Below are positions 36,810-45,035 of a stretch of DNA of 56,374 bases, in pieces (the first letter of the stretch is position 1; each line of letters starts with the position of its first letter). The stretch lies in NCBI GenBank assembly GCA_947454135.1, contig CANGJI010000008.1, positions 1 through 56,374 of the forward strand. Direction: 5' to 3'. The notes below the pieces were generated by a model. The model saw nothing but the letters and a program-made list of their open reading frames with translations, ran no database searches and was not told the DNA's origin. The translations under genes were made by a program, and so were the position numbers. This DNA comes from Sphingomonadaceae bacterium. GTDB lineage: Bacteria; Pseudomonadota; Alphaproteobacteria; Sphingomonadales; Sphingomonadaceae.

Positions 36810-37543
36810 AGCAGGCCCTCCAGCGCGGCGAGCGCGGTTTCGGTCAGCCCTTCGGCCTCAGGCGCCCCGACAAAGGCCTCGGCGATGAAGGCGTGAAGCA
36901 TCAGCTTCTTGGCTTCGCCCGGCGGCAACCCGCGCGATTGCAGGTAGAACAGGCCCATCGGATCGAGCTCGCCGACCGCACAGCCATGCGCGCACTTCAC
37001 GTCGTCGGCGTAGATCTCGAGCTCCGGCCGCGCATTGGCGGTCGCGGTGCGCTCCAGCAGCATCGCGCGGATCGACTGCTCGCCGTCGGTGCCGATGGCC
37101 CCGCGCGCAACGTGAACCCTGCCGAGATAGGTGCCGGTGGCATGGCCGCCGAGCACCGAGCGGACGACCTGCCGGCTCACCGCATCAGGCGCCATGTGGC
37201 GCACTTCGGTCACGATCTCGAGCGTCTGGTCCCCGCCGCCAAGCTGCGCCGCGCCGAAGTGGAACGACGCGCCCTTGCCCAGCACCGCCGTCACCGCAAT
37301 GCGGCCATAGCCATGCCCGGCGTTGAGCACGCGCAGATCGAAGCTCGCACCTTCATCCAGCGTGATGACGATCTCGCGCGCTTCGGCGGCATCGGCGTTC
37401 GCGGTGATCGCCAGCGCGCCGGTCTCACCGGCGGCAACACGGATTTCCTGCACAGCCACCGGCCACAGCGGCGCGAGCGCCGCCAGATCGGCGTAGCGAA
37501 AGGCCTCGTCCTTGCGGGTGGGAAGGGCGAGCGCTGCGCTCAT
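36806..37543 (-). CDS. sufD: Fe-S assembly scaffold subunit SufD (short form)
   Basis: The 245-residue subunit pairs with SufB and SufC in the scaffold complex. The conserved C-terminal part is clear: YADDVKCAHGCAVGELDP (with the conserved Cys and His), FYLQSRGLPPGEAKKLMLHAF and IAEAF. It is much shorter than the E. coli SufD of about 420 residues, because most of the N-terminal helical region is missing; the beta-helix core remains. Starts and stops overlap its neighbours by four bases on both sides. Confidence 0.92.
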   Translation of the reverse strand: MSAALALPTRKDEAFRYADLAALAPLWPVAVQEIRVAAGETGALAITANADAAEAREIVITLDEGASFDLRVLNAGHGYGRIAVTAVLGKGASFHFGAAQLGGGDQTLEIVTEVRHMAPDAVSRQVVRSVLGGHATGTYLGRVHVARGAIGTDGEQSIRAMLLERTATANARPELEIYADDVKCAHGCAVGELDPMGLFYLQSRGLPPGEAKKLMLHAFIAEAFVGAPEAEGLTETALAALEGLL

Positions 37544-38283
37544 GCCGCCACGGCCTCGTAGCCCTCGCTCTCGAGCTGCAAGGCGAGTTCGGGACCGCCC
37601 GACTTCACGATGCGCCCGCCGGCCAGCACGTGCACGAAGTCAGGCTGCACATAATCGAGCAGGCGCTGGTAGTGCGTGATCAGCAGCACCGCCTTGTCGG
37701 GCTTGCGCATGATCGCGTTGATCCCTTCGCCGACGATGCGCAGCGCATCGATGTCGAGACCCGAATCGGTCTCGTCGAGGATCGCGAGCTTCGGCGCGAG
37801 AATGCCCATCTGCACCATCTCGGCGCGCTTCTTCTCGCCGCCCGAGAAGCCGACGTTCACCGGGCGCTTGAGCATGTCCATGTCGAAGCGCAGGAGGCCC
37901 GCCTGTTCCTTGGCGAGCTTGATGAAGGCCGCGCCCGAAAGCGGCTCTTCGCCATGCACCTTGCGCTGCGCATTCAGCGCTTCGCGCAGGAATTGCAGGT
38001 TGGAAACGCCCGGAATCTCGACCGGATACTGAAAGCCGAGAAACAGCCCCGCCGCCGCGCGCTCATAGGGTTCGAGCGCGAGCAGGTCCTGCCTGTCGAA
38101 ATCGACCGAGCCGCCGGTCACTTCATAGCCGGGACGGCCGCCCAGCGTGTAGCCGAGCGTCGACTTGCCCGCGCCGTTCGGCCCCATGATCGCATGGATT
38201 TCGCCCGCGTTGATCTGGAGCGACAGCCCCTTGAGGATCGGCTTGTCGGCAACGGTGGCCTGAAGGTTGTCAATCTTGAGCAT
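37540..38283 (-). CDS. sufC: Fe-S assembly ATPase SufC
   Basis: The 247-residue ABC-type ATPase powers the SufBCD scaffold. Walker A GPNGAGKSTLG (about residues 35-45), signature SGGEKKRAEM, Walker B LAILDETDSGLD with the Suf-specific DETDSGLD and the H-loop in LLITHYQRLL are all present. The start overlaps the stop of the GNAT-DUF559 gene by one base, and the stop overlaps sufD. It appears intact and typical. Confidence 0.96.
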   Translation of the reverse strand: MLKIDNLQATVADKPILKGLSLQINAGEIHAIMGPNGAGKSTLGYTLGGRPGYEVTGGSVDFDRQDLLALEPYERAAAGLFLGFQYPVEIPGVSNLQFLREALNAQRKVHGEEPLSGAAFIKLAKEQAGLLRFDMDMLKRPVNVGFSGGEKKRAEMVQMGILAPKLAILDETDSGLDIDALRIVGEGINAIMRKPDKAVLLITHYQRLLDYVQPDFVHVLAGGRIVKSGGPELALQLESEGYEAVAA

Positions 38284-39284
38284 CAGTATTCCCGGGGGCG
38301 ACGCGGCGCGGGGCGCCGGGTTGCGGTTCTGCTGGAGCTTGAACGCCTGGCGCGGCGTTCGGTGTGGAGCACGCGCATCGCATCGGACACGCGCTGCGCG
38401 GCGGCATCAGGATCGGCAAGCACATCGGCAGCGGCAATGCGCTCGACGCGGTAGCCGACTTCGGACAGGCTCTTGTCGCGCGCGGCGGTAAACGCCGCAT
38501 CGGCATCGCCATCGATTTCAACGACCAGCATCAGCTGCTTGCAGGCGAAATCGACAATCGCCGAGCCGATCACCGCCTGCCGCTTGAAGCTGTAGCCGCC
38601 GGTTTCGACGCGGGTCAGCGCATCCGCCAGCGCTTCCTGCGCCGGTGTGGGATTGCGGCGCATCTCGCGCGCGCGTTCATGCAGAACATCGAGCCGGCTT
38701 TCGGAAATCTCCCAGCCGCGCCCCTTCTTCTGCAAGGTCGGCGCATCGCCATCGCCGAAGCGCAGCGAGAGCTTGCGCTTGGCCTGCGCGGCAAGCGCGA
38801 AACGCTTGTGCACGCGGTCAACCGGGGTGCCATCCTTGAGCGGCACGCCCTCGGTCACGCCGTGATCGACGAAGCCCTGCTTGGTGTAGAACGCGAGGCC
38901 GCCGGTGTTGTCACCGCGGATCGTCGCGTTGATCGCGCTGAGGCCCAGCTCGGCGGCGCGCTTCGCCGTCTCGGCAAACAGCGCCGAACCGATGCCGCGC
39001 TGGGTGCCGCCGATGCGGGCGAAAGTGCCGATATCGCCCACGTCTTCCGGCAGGCCGGGATAGCGCCCCAGCGTCTGGAAGCCGATCAGCGTACCGTCCT
39101 CGTCCTCCGCCACGAAGCAGCAGTGGACGTTGGGGCCGGTGAGGTAGGCCGCGTCGAGCGCTTCGGGCGTGAATGGCTCCTGCAGCGCAGTCGTGCCGCC
39201 AGCCGCGATGATCGCGTTGAGCAGCTCCGCCAGTTCAGCGGCATCGTCCGCCGCAACCGGACGCACGGTGAGGGTCATCGTCAT
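38283..39284 (-). CDS. GNAT acetyltransferase fused to a DUF559 (Vsr-like nuclease) domain
   Basis: Two domains are visible in 333 residues. Residues 5-165 are a GNAT acyltransferase with the acetyl-CoA motif GGTQRGIGSALF (about 92-103) and the C-terminal GGLAFYTKQGFVDHG. Residues about 200-305 match DUF559: MRRNPTPAQEALADAL, YSFKRQAVIGSAIVDFACK and LVVEIDGDADAA, keeping the PD-(D/E)xK-like acidic residues D245, E256 and D258. A basic Ser/Arg-rich tail ends the protein. It is embedded between sufC and a small exported-protein gene, with one- and four-base overlaps, so it is translated with the suf genes. No role in Fe-S assembly is established for either domain. Confidence 0.85.
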   Translation of the reverse strand: MTMTLTVRPVAADDAAELAELLNAIIAAGGTTALQEPFTPEALDAAYLTGPNVHCCFVAEDEDGTLIGFQTLGRYPGLPEDVGDIGTFARIGGTQRGIGSALFAETAKRAAELGLSAINATIRGDNTGGLAFYTKQGFVDHGVTEGVPLKDGTPVDRVHKRFALAAQAKRKLSLRFGDGDAPTLQKKGRGWEISESRLDVLHERAREMRRNPTPAQEALADALTRVETGGYSFKRQAVIGSAIVDFACKQLMLVVEIDGDADAAFTAARDKSLSEVGYRVERIAAADVLADPDAAAQRVSDAMRVLHTERRARRSSSSRTATRRPAPRRPREY

Positions 39285-39667
39285 TGCGCGTCTTTCCTTC
39301 CGTTGCAGTTGGCAAGGAAGTCCGCACGCATTTCATCGAACAGTTCGCGCCAGGACGATTCGATGGCGCGGGCGTCATCAAGCTGCTTCTGCCGGCCATC
39401 GAGTTGGCCAAGCGCATTCGCGGTGCTGGCCTGACCGGCAGGCGTGCCAGCAGCCGAACCCGCAGTCTGCGGGGCCAGCAACGCAGCGCGCTCATCGGCG
39501 ATGGCACGCTGCTCGGCATAGGCGGCGGCGGCAAATATGGTGCGCCGGTGCGGTTCGCTGTTGATCATCTTGCGGATCTCGACGCGGTTGCACGTCTTCA
39601 CCGCATCGAGAGCGGGTGCCGAATCAGGGATTTGCACGCCGCTCAGCAGCAGGAGGGACAGGATCAT
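39281..39667 (-). CDS. Small protein with N-terminal signal, unknown function
   Basis: The 128-residue product begins with a hydrophobic stretch ([18 protein letters not shown]) that looks like a short signal peptide, so the mature protein is probably periplasmic. The body is helical and charged, with an [10 protein letters not shown] segment, an Ala/Gly linker and a long amphipathic helix near the end. Two cysteines, in KTCNRVE and LANCNGR, bracket it and may form a disulfide. I do not recognise a family. Four-base overlaps with sufB and the GNAT-DUF559 gene indicate real translation. Confidence 0.75.
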   Translation of the reverse strand: MILSLLLLSGVQIPDSAPALDAVKTCNRVEIRKMINSEPHRRTIFAAAAYAEQRAIADERAALLAPQTAGSAAGTPAGQASTANALGQLDGRQKQLDDARAIESSWRELFDEMRADFLANCNGRKDAQ

Positions 39668-41145
39668 CCGACCGACCCTTCCAGCGAAATGCCGAGCAGC
39701 TTCTGCGCCTCGACCGCAAATTCCATCGGCAGCTGCTGCAGCACTTCGCGCGCGAAGCCGTTGACGATGAGGGCGATGGCGTCCTCCTGCGCGAGGCCGC
39801 GCTGCATGGCGTAGAACAGCTGATCGTCGGAGATCTTGCTGGTGGTCGCCTCATGTTCGATCGTCGCCGAGGGGTTACGCACTTCGATGTAGGGCACCGT
39901 ATGCGCGCCGCAGTCCGCGCCGAGCAGCAGCGAATCGCACTGGGTGAAGTTGCGCACGCCCTCGGCCTGCGGGGCAACGCGGACGAGCCCGCGGTAGGTG
40001 TTGTTCGAATGGCCTGCGCTGATCCCCTTCGACACGATGGTCGAGCGGGTGTTCTTCCCGTTGTGGATCATCTTGGTGCCGGTATCGGCCTGCTGGTGGT
40101 TGTTGGTCACCGCGACCGAATAGAACTCGCCCACCGAGCCTTCGCCGTTGAGCACGCAGCTGGGATACTTCCACGTGACCGCCGAACCGGTTTCTACCTG
40201 CGTCCAGCTCACCTTGCTGCACGCGCCCTGGCACAGCGCGCGCTTGGTGACGAAGTTGTAGATCCCGCCCTTGCCGTCGGCATCGCCGGGGTACCAGTTC
40301 TGCACGGTGGAGTACTTGATCTCGGCATCGTCGAGCGCGACGAGCTCGACCACGGCGGCATGCAGCTGGTTCTCGTCGCGCTGCGGGGCCGTGCAGCCCT
40401 CGAGGTAGGAGACGTAAGCTCCCTTGTCGGCCACGATCAGCGTGCGTTCGAACTGCCCGGTATTCTCCGCGTTGATGCGGAAATAGGTCGAGAGCTCCAT
40501 CGGGCAGCGCACGCCTTCGGGGATGTAGACGAAGGTGCCGTCAGAGAAGACCGCGCAATTGAGGGCCGCGAAGTAGTTGTCGTGCATCGGCACGACCTTG
40601 CCCAGCCAGCGCTTCACCAGTTCCGGATATTCGCGGATCGCCTCGCTGATCGAGCGGAAGATGACGCCGGCCTGTTCGAGCTCCTTGCGGAAGGTCGTCG
40701 CCACCGAAACGCTGTCGAATACCGCATCGACCGCGACTTTGCGCGCGCCTTCGACACCCGCGAGCACTTTCTGCTCCTCGAGCGGAATGCCGAGCTTCTC
40801 GTAGATGCGCAGGATCTCGGGATCGACCTCGTCAAGGCTGCCGAGCTTGGGCTTCGCCTTGGGCGCGGCCCAGTAATAGGCCGCCTGATAGTCGATCGGC
40901 GGGATGTTGAGCTTGGCCCACTCGGGCGTCGGCATCGTCAGCCAGTGGCGATAGGCCTTGAGCCGCCATTCGAGCATCCACTCCGGCTCGTCCTTCTTGG
41001 CCGAGATGAAGCGCACCGTGTCTTCGGAAAGGCCCTTGGGGCCGTATTCCTGTTCGATGTCCGACGACCAGCCATGCTCGTAGTCGGCGACGCGGGCCGC
41101 AGCCTCGCGCGCGGCCTGATCCTTGATCTCGATGTCTTCGCTCAT
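39664..41145 (-). CDS. sufB: Fe-S assembly scaffold SufB
   Basis: The 493-residue scaffold protein assembles the cluster with SufC and SufD. Conserved regions include [20 protein letters not shown], the [20 protein letters not shown] core, [20 protein letters not shown] and the ending [16 protein letters not shown] chose ATG at 41143-41145 (MSEDIEI), two bases after the regulator's stop; a TTG two codons upstream would overlap it. The stop overlaps the small exported-protein gene. The length is normal for alphaproteobacterial SufB. Confidence 0.96.
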   Translation of the reverse strand: MSEDIEIKDQAAREAAARVADYEHGWSSDIEQEYGPKGLSEDTVRFISAKKDEPEWMLEWRLKAYRHWLTMPTPEWAKLNIPPIDYQAAYYWAAPKAKPKLGSLDEVDPEILRIYEKLGIPLEEQKVLAGVEGARKVAVDAVFDSVSVATTFRKELEQAGVIFRSISEAIREYPELVKRWLGKVVPMHDNYFAALNCAVFSDGTFVYIPEGVRCPMELSTYFRINAENTGQFERTLIVADKGAYVSYLEGCTAPQRDENQLHAAVVELVALDDAEIKYSTVQNWYPGDADGKGGIYNFVTKRALCQGACSKVSWTQVETGSAVTWKYPSCVLNGEGSVGEFYSVAVTNNHQQADTGTKMIHNGKNTRSTIVSKGISAGHSNNTYRGLVRVAPQAEGVRNFTQCDSLLLGADCGAHTVPYIEVRNPSATIEHEATTSKISDDQLFYAMQRGLAQEDAIALIVNGFAREVLQQLPMEFAVEAQKLLGISLEGSVG

Positions 41146-41147
41146 GC

Positions 41148-41594
41148 TCAAATCCCTGCCCCAAGCACCTCAGGTGCCGGGCGCGCCAACTGGGTGAGAG
41201 GCACACCGGCCAGCGCCCCGCGCAGCGCGGCATCGACCTGCGGCCAGTGCGGGCGCACGGTACAATCGGCTTCCAGTGTACAATCGTGGCGGCCATGCAC
41301 ACTGCACGGCGCCATCGCAATGGGGCCTTCGACCGCCTCGACGATATCGGCGAGCGATATCGCCGCCGCCGGCCGCGCCAGCTTGAGCCCGCCGCCCAGC
41401 CCGCGCGCGGACTTGAGCAGGCCGGCTGCCGAGAGCTTGCTGACCAGCTTCTGGACCGTGGGCACCGGCAGGCCGGTCTCGTCCGCGAGCTGCTGCGCCG
41501 ATACCCGCGCGCCGCCCGCACCGTGACGCCCGCAATGACGCGCGGCGGCAGTCATCGTCACCACGGCATAGTCGGCCATGCTCGATAGTCGCAT
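41148..41594 (-). CDS. SUF system Rrf2-family transcriptional regulator
   Basis: The 148-residue protein heads the suf operon. The N-terminal winged helix-turn-helix ([34 protein letters not shown]) and the three cysteines of a cluster-binding site in [15 protein letters not shown] are those of an IscR/SufR-like Rrf2 regulator that senses Fe-S status. It probably represses its own operon when clusters are plentiful. A perfect inverted repeat 23-41 bases upstream of the start is the obvious operator candidate. Confidence 0.92.
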   Translation of the reverse strand: MRLSSMADYAVVTMTAAARHCGRHGAGGARVSAQQLADETGLPVPTVQKLVSKLSAAGLLKSARGLGGGLKLARPAAAISLADIVEAVEGPIAMAPCSVHGRHDCTLEADCTVRPHWPQVDAALRGALAGVPLTQLARPAPEVLGAGI

Positions 41595-41616
41595 TGCTGC
41601 ACTGTCCCGAAAATAG

Positions 41617-41635
41617 GTCCGAAATGAAATCGGAC
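41617..41635. promoter_or_regulatory. Candidate operator of the suf operon regulator
   Basis: GTCCGA (41617-41622) and TCGGAC (41630-41635) are perfect inverted arms with the spacer aatgaaa. The site is 23 bases upstream of the rrf2 start on the minus strand, within the expected promoter. The CC-GA/TC-GG pattern is reminiscent of, but two bases shorter in spacing than, the E. coli type 2 IscR site. The link to the Rrf2 protein is inference. Confidence 0.5.
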
Positions 41636-41756
41636 TGATCTGTTCCAGTTATCTAGGAGACGCGCTGCCAGAGCGCAAGGCAAGCCTTATGCGCCAAAAT
41701 GTGAGGGGCTGGAGAGCCTGCAGCGGCGCTCATTCGCGGCCCGCGCCAGAAGGGCG

Positions 41757-41790
41757 AAAAAAAGGCGGCCGTGCCAGGGCACGAACCGCC
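41757..41790 (-). terminator. Intrinsic terminator (minus strand)
   Basis: On the minus strand, outer arms GGCGG/CCGCC (41764-41768 and 41786-41790) and a perfect inner stem CGTGCC/GGCACG (41770-41775 and 41778-41783) are followed by seven T residues (complement of 41757-41763). No protein gene on that strand ends here, which is the main evidence for a small RNA gene upstream of it. Confidence 0.75.
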
Positions 41791-41866
41791 ATGAAGTCGA
41801 GAACTCGAATGCATTACTGCCTCGAGCCCTTCGGGTCGCACGAGCGTGGTATATCAGGGCCCAGCC
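41757..41866 (-). ncRNA. Candidate small RNA in the suf-pyrD intergenic region
   Basis: A 110-base minus-strand transcript is predicted between a sigma-70-like promoter and an intrinsic terminator. It would start near 41866 (GGCUGGGCCC) and contain a small CCC-GAA-GGG hairpin (about 41827-41837), a second hairpin with arms CTCGA and TCGAG (about 41804-41826), and the terminator. There is no convincing open frame with a ribosome site. It lies antisense to nothing annotated, 163 bases upstream of rrf2 on the same strand and divergent from pyrD. I do not recognise an Rfam family. Confidence 0.5.
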
Positions 41867-41871
41867 AAAGA

Positions 41872-41901
41872 ATTGTACGGATTCGACAAAATCGGTGGCA
41901 C
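41872..41901 (-). promoter_or_regulatory. Probable promoter of the candidate small RNA
   Basis: On the minus strand the -10 element TACAAT (41872-41877) matches five of six consensus positions. At an 18-base spacing, GTGCCA (41896-41901) matches four of six -35 positions. It is placed correctly for a start near 41866. Confidence 0.45.
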
Positions 41902-41929
41902 GCTTGCAACAGGTCAGTTAATTCAATGT

Positions 41930-41944
41930 TTAACGGACGGTTAA
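41930..41944. promoter_or_regulatory. Perfect CtrA-type box (TTAA-N7-TTAA)
   Basis: TTAA at 41930-41933 and TTAA at 41941-41944 are separated by exactly seven bases (cggacgg) and followed by C, fitting the full CtrA recognition pattern. A third TTAA stands at 41918-41921. The box lies about 65-80 bases upstream of the predicted small RNA start and about 110 bases upstream of pyrD. An overlapping short inverted repeat AACCAA/TTGGTT is at 41943-41958. Confidence 0.5.
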
Positions 41945-42051
41945 CCAACAAATTGGTTGCAATTGCGGCTTGGCGTCCATCGCGGTGGCGGCAATAGAGC
42001 GCGAGGACCGTTACGTTCACCCGTGTCCGGGCCGGAGGGAAACGCCCAAGC

Positions 42052-43083
42052 ATGCTCTATTCGATTTGCCGCCCCCTGCTGTTCCGCATTCCCGCCGAGC
42101 CTGCTCACCGCCTCACCATCGCCGCGCTGGCGGCAGCGCCGCGTGGCGGCCGCGCCGCGCCGCAGCCCTTGCTGTGCCAGCGAGTCGCGGGTCTGGTATT
42201 CCCGAATCCGGTGGGAATCGCCGCCGGGTTCGACAAGAATGGCGAAGTGCCTGACGCGCTGCTTGGCCTCGGCTTCGGCTTTGTCGAGGCGGGGACCGTC
42301 ACGCCCCGCCCGCAGGAAGGCAATCCCAAGCCGCGCCTCTTCCGCCTTGTCGAAGACAAGGCCGTGATCAACCGCATGGGCTTCAACAACGCAGGCGCGC
42401 AAGTGGTCGCAGGCCGACTCGCGGCACGGCAGAACCGCCCCGGCGTGGTCGGCGCGAACATCGGCGCCAACAAGGATTCCGCAGACCGCATCGCCGATTA
42501 TGCGGCGATGACCCGGATCATGGCCCCGCTGGCGAGTTATCTCACGGTCAACATCAGTTCGCCCAACACGCCGGGCCTGCGCGCCCTGCAGGATCCCGCG
42601 GCGCTGGCCGATCTGCTCGATGCGGTGATCGAAGCGCGCGGCGGCTTGCCAACCAAGCTGTTCCTCAAGCTCGCCCCCGATCTCACTGCCACCGATATCG
42701 ACGCCATCTGCAAGATCGCGCTCGACAAGCGGCTCGATGCACTGATCGTCAGCAACACCACGATCACCCGTCCGGCGCTGCGCTCGTCGCTCGCGGGGGA
42801 GGCGGGCGGGCTTTCGGGCGAACCGCTGCGCCCGCTGGCGCTGCAAGTCCTGCGGGATTTCCGCCGCGCAACCGGCGGGATGATCCCGCTGATCGGCGTC
42901 GGCGGCATCGCCAGCGTGGATGATGCCTGGGCACGCATCCGCGCCGGGGCAAGCCTGATCCAGATCTACAGCGCGCTTGTCTATGAAGGGCCGGGTCTGG
43001 TGCGGCAGATCGTCGACGGCCTCGCCAAGCGCGTGAGCGCCGAGGGCATGAGCAGCATTGCCGAGGCCGTCGGCAGCGAATAG
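42052..43083 (+). CDS. pyrD: Dihydroorotate dehydrogenase (quinone), class 2
   Basis: This 343-residue membrane-associated flavoenzyme oxidises dihydroorotate to orotate in pyrimidine synthesis and passes electrons to quinone. The N-terminal helical extension (MLYSICRPLLFRIPAE) that marks class 2 is present. Signatures are GIAAGFDKNGE, GTVTPRPQEGNP, NRMGFNNAG, VNISSPNTPGL with the catalytic Ser region, and IGVGGIASVDDA. A GGAGGG ribosome site stands upstream. It is nearly adjacent to the gamma-glutamyltransferase gene, which may share its transcript. Confidence 0.95.
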   Translation: MLYSICRPLLFRIPAEPAHRLTIAALAAAPRGGRAAPQPLLCQRVAGLVFPNPVGIAAGFDKNGEVPDALLGLGFGFVEAGTVTPRPQEGNPKPRLFRLVEDKAVINRMGFNNAGAQVVAGRLAARQNRPGVVGANIGANKDSADRIADYAAMTRIMAPLASYLTVNISSPNTPGLRALQDPAALADLLDAVIEARGGLPTKLFLKLAPDLTATDIDAICKIALDKRLDALIVSNTTITRPALRSSLAGEAGGLSGEPLRPLALQVLRDFRRATGGMIPLIGVGGIASVDDAWARIRAGASLIQIYSALVYEGPGLVRQIVDGLAKRVSAEGMSSIAEAVGSE

Positions 43084-43094
43084 CACTGGCGGTG

Positions 43095-44861
43095 ATGATG
43101 ATCCGCCTCACCCGCTCGCTGCTGACCCCTCTCGCGCTTGCTTCGCTGGCAAGCGCCTGCGCACCGCTTCCCAATGCGGCGCGACCGGTTGCCGAGATTG
43201 CCCCGACAACGCCACCGCTCGCGGGAGAGGATCCCGGCGTCGTCACCGCCGCCGATCCGCGCGCCGCGGCTGCCGGAGCGGAAATGCTGCGCCTGGGCGG
43301 CTCCGCCACCGATGCGGCCATCGCCGTCATGCTCGCGCTCACCGTGGTCGAACCGCAAAGCTCCGGTATCGGCGGCGGCGGCTTCCTCGTGACCGCCGAT
43401 GAAGCCGGCAAGGTCGAAAGCTTCGACGGGCGCGAGATGGCGCCCTCTGCCGCAACGCCGGACTGGTTCAGCGTCGATGGCAAGCTGCTCAGCCACAGCG
43501 ATGCCGTCCCCGGCGGACGCAGCGTTGGCGTGCCGGGCAACCTGCGGCTCGCCGCCATGGCTCACGCCCGCAACGGCAAGCTGCCGTGGCGCGTGTTGTT
43601 CGGTCCGGCCATCCGCCTCGCCGGAGATGGCTTTGCCATCACCCCGCGCCTCGCCAGCACGCTGAGCTTTGCCGCCGACATCGCCACGCTCGATCCTGCC
43701 TCGCGGGCGCTGTTCTTCGGTCCCGACGGCGCGCCGCTGCCTGTCGGCACGGTGGTCCGCAACCCGGCGCTTGCCGCGACCTTCGAGAAAGTCGCCGCGC
43801 TGGGGGCCGACAGCTTCTATCTCGGCGACAATGCCAAGGCGATTGCCGCCAAGGTCGGCAGCGCGCCGCGCAACCCTGCACCGATGTCGACCGCCGATCT
43901 GGCCGCCTACAAGGCGAAGCCCCGCGATCCGGTCTGCGCCCGCTACCGGGTATGGCGGGTGTGCACCATGGGTCCGCCATCGGCAGGCGGCGTCACCGTG
44001 CTGCAAACTCTCGGCGAACTCGAACGCTTCGATCTCAAGGCGATGGGCCCGGCCTCGCCCACTGCGTGGCACCTGATCGCCGAGGCCGAGCGTCTGGCTT
44101 TCGCTGACCGCGATACCTGGCTCGCCGATCCGGATTTCGTGCCCGTGCCGACCGCCGGCCTCATCGACCCCGCCTATATCGCCGCCCGCTCCGCACTGAT
44201 TTCGGACAGCGCCGCGATGAACACCGCCGCGCCCGGCAAGCCTGCCGGCGCGAGCGACCGCTTTGCGGCGGGCGGGCCGATCCCCGAGAACGGAACCACG
44301 CATTTCGCGGCGGTCGACCGCTGGGGCAACGCGGCGAGCTACACCTCGACCGTGGAGAGCGCATTCGGTTCGGGCCTCATGGTCGGCGGGTACTTCCTCA
44401 ACAACGAACTGACCGACTTCAACCTCGATGCCAACCGCGACGGCAAGCCCACGGCCAACCAGGTCGAGGCCGGCAAGCGCCCGCGAAGCTCGATGAGCCC
44501 GGTCGTGGTCTATGGGCCCGATGGCCACTTGCGCCTGATCGCGGGCGCAGCGGGCGGCTTCACCATCCCGCCGCAGGTGATTCGCGTGATCATCGGCACG
44601 CTCGACTGGAACCTCACCGCGCGCGATGCCATTGCGCAGGGGATCGTCATGCCCGCGCCCGGCGGTGTGCTGGCGGTCGAGGCGGGCACGCCCCTTGCCG
44701 CCATGGTCCCCGCGCTGCAGGCGCTCGGCCACGCCAAGGTTGTCGCCGTGCCGCTTCGGCTCAAGGCCAATGCCATCGAATGGGTGCCGGGCGAGAACGG
44801 CAAGTACCACTGGGTCGGCGCAGCGGATCCGCGCAGCGAAGGTGCCACGGCATCACCCTGA
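43095..44861 (+). CDS. ggt: Gamma-glutamyltransferase family lipoprotein
   Basis: The Ntn-hydrolase transfers or hydrolyses gamma-glutamyl groups, for example of glutathione, in the periplasm. The signal peptide ends in a lipobox (LASLASAC), so it is probably lipid-anchored. The self-cleavage and catalytic Thr is in NGTTHFAAVD, at about residue 400; the N-terminal part has SSGIGGGGFLVT, and the small subunit has ESAFGSGLMVGG and the GAAGGFTIPPQ segment. Starts at GTG 43092, ATG 43095 or ATG 43098 differ by only a codon or two. It begins about 11 bases after the pyrD stop. Confidence 0.9.
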   Translation: MMIRLTRSLLTPLALASLASACAPLPNAARPVAEIAPTTPPLAGEDPGVVTAADPRAAAAGAEMLRLGGSATDAAIAVMLALTVVEPQSSGIGGGGFLVTADEAGKVESFDGREMAPSAATPDWFSVDGKLLSHSDAVPGGRSVGVPGNLRLAAMAHARNGKLPWRVLFGPAIRLAGDGFAITPRLASTLSFAADIATLDPASRALFFGPDGAPLPVGTVVRNPALAATFEKVAALGADSFYLGDNAKAIAAKVGSAPRNPAPMSTADLAAYKAKPRDPVCARYRVWRVCTMGPPSAGGVTVLQTLGELERFDLKAMGPASPTAWHLIAEAERLAFADRDTWLADPDFVPVPTAGLIDPAYIAARSALISDSAAMNTAAPGKPAGASDRFAAGGPIPENGTTHFAAVDRWGNAASYTSTVESAFGSGLMVGGYFLNNELTDFNLDANRDGKPTANQVEAGKRPRSSMSPVVVYGPDGHLRLIAGAAGGFTIPPQVIRVIIGTLDWNLTARDAIAQGIVMPAPGGVLAVEAGTPLAAMVPALQALGHAKVVAVPLRLKANAIEWVPGENGKYHWVGAADPRSEGATASP

Positions 44862-44988
44862 TGGCCTTCGGGCCGAGGCGAAACGGCGCCGGAGCAGTGC
44901 CGCCATCCGTGTGAGCAGATCGCCAAGCCCGTATCCACAGGCCTGCTTGCCCTTCCGCCGCGGCACTCCTAGTTTCCTGCCCAAACAA

Positions 44989-45014
44989 GAAGGCCCGCAG
45001 ATGCGGGCGCCTTC
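44989..45014 (+). terminator. Hairpin between ggt and the acyl-CoA synthetase gene
   Basis: GAAGGC (44989-44994) and GCCTTC (45009-45014) bracket an inner perfect stem CCCGCA/TGCGGG (about 44994-45007) with a two-base loop. It stands 127 bases after the ggt stop and 21 bases before the next GTG start, so it could terminate ggt or mask the next ribosome site. There is no T-run. Confidence 0.4.
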
Positions 45015-45035
45015 GGGCCAGGGGATCGTCACACC

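Noticed and set aside
41814..42053. 79-codon minus-strand frame from the pyrD start into the candidate small RNA
   Set aside because: It has no ribosome site or known domain, starts inside pyrD and would span the small RNA promoter; non-coding explanation is simpler.
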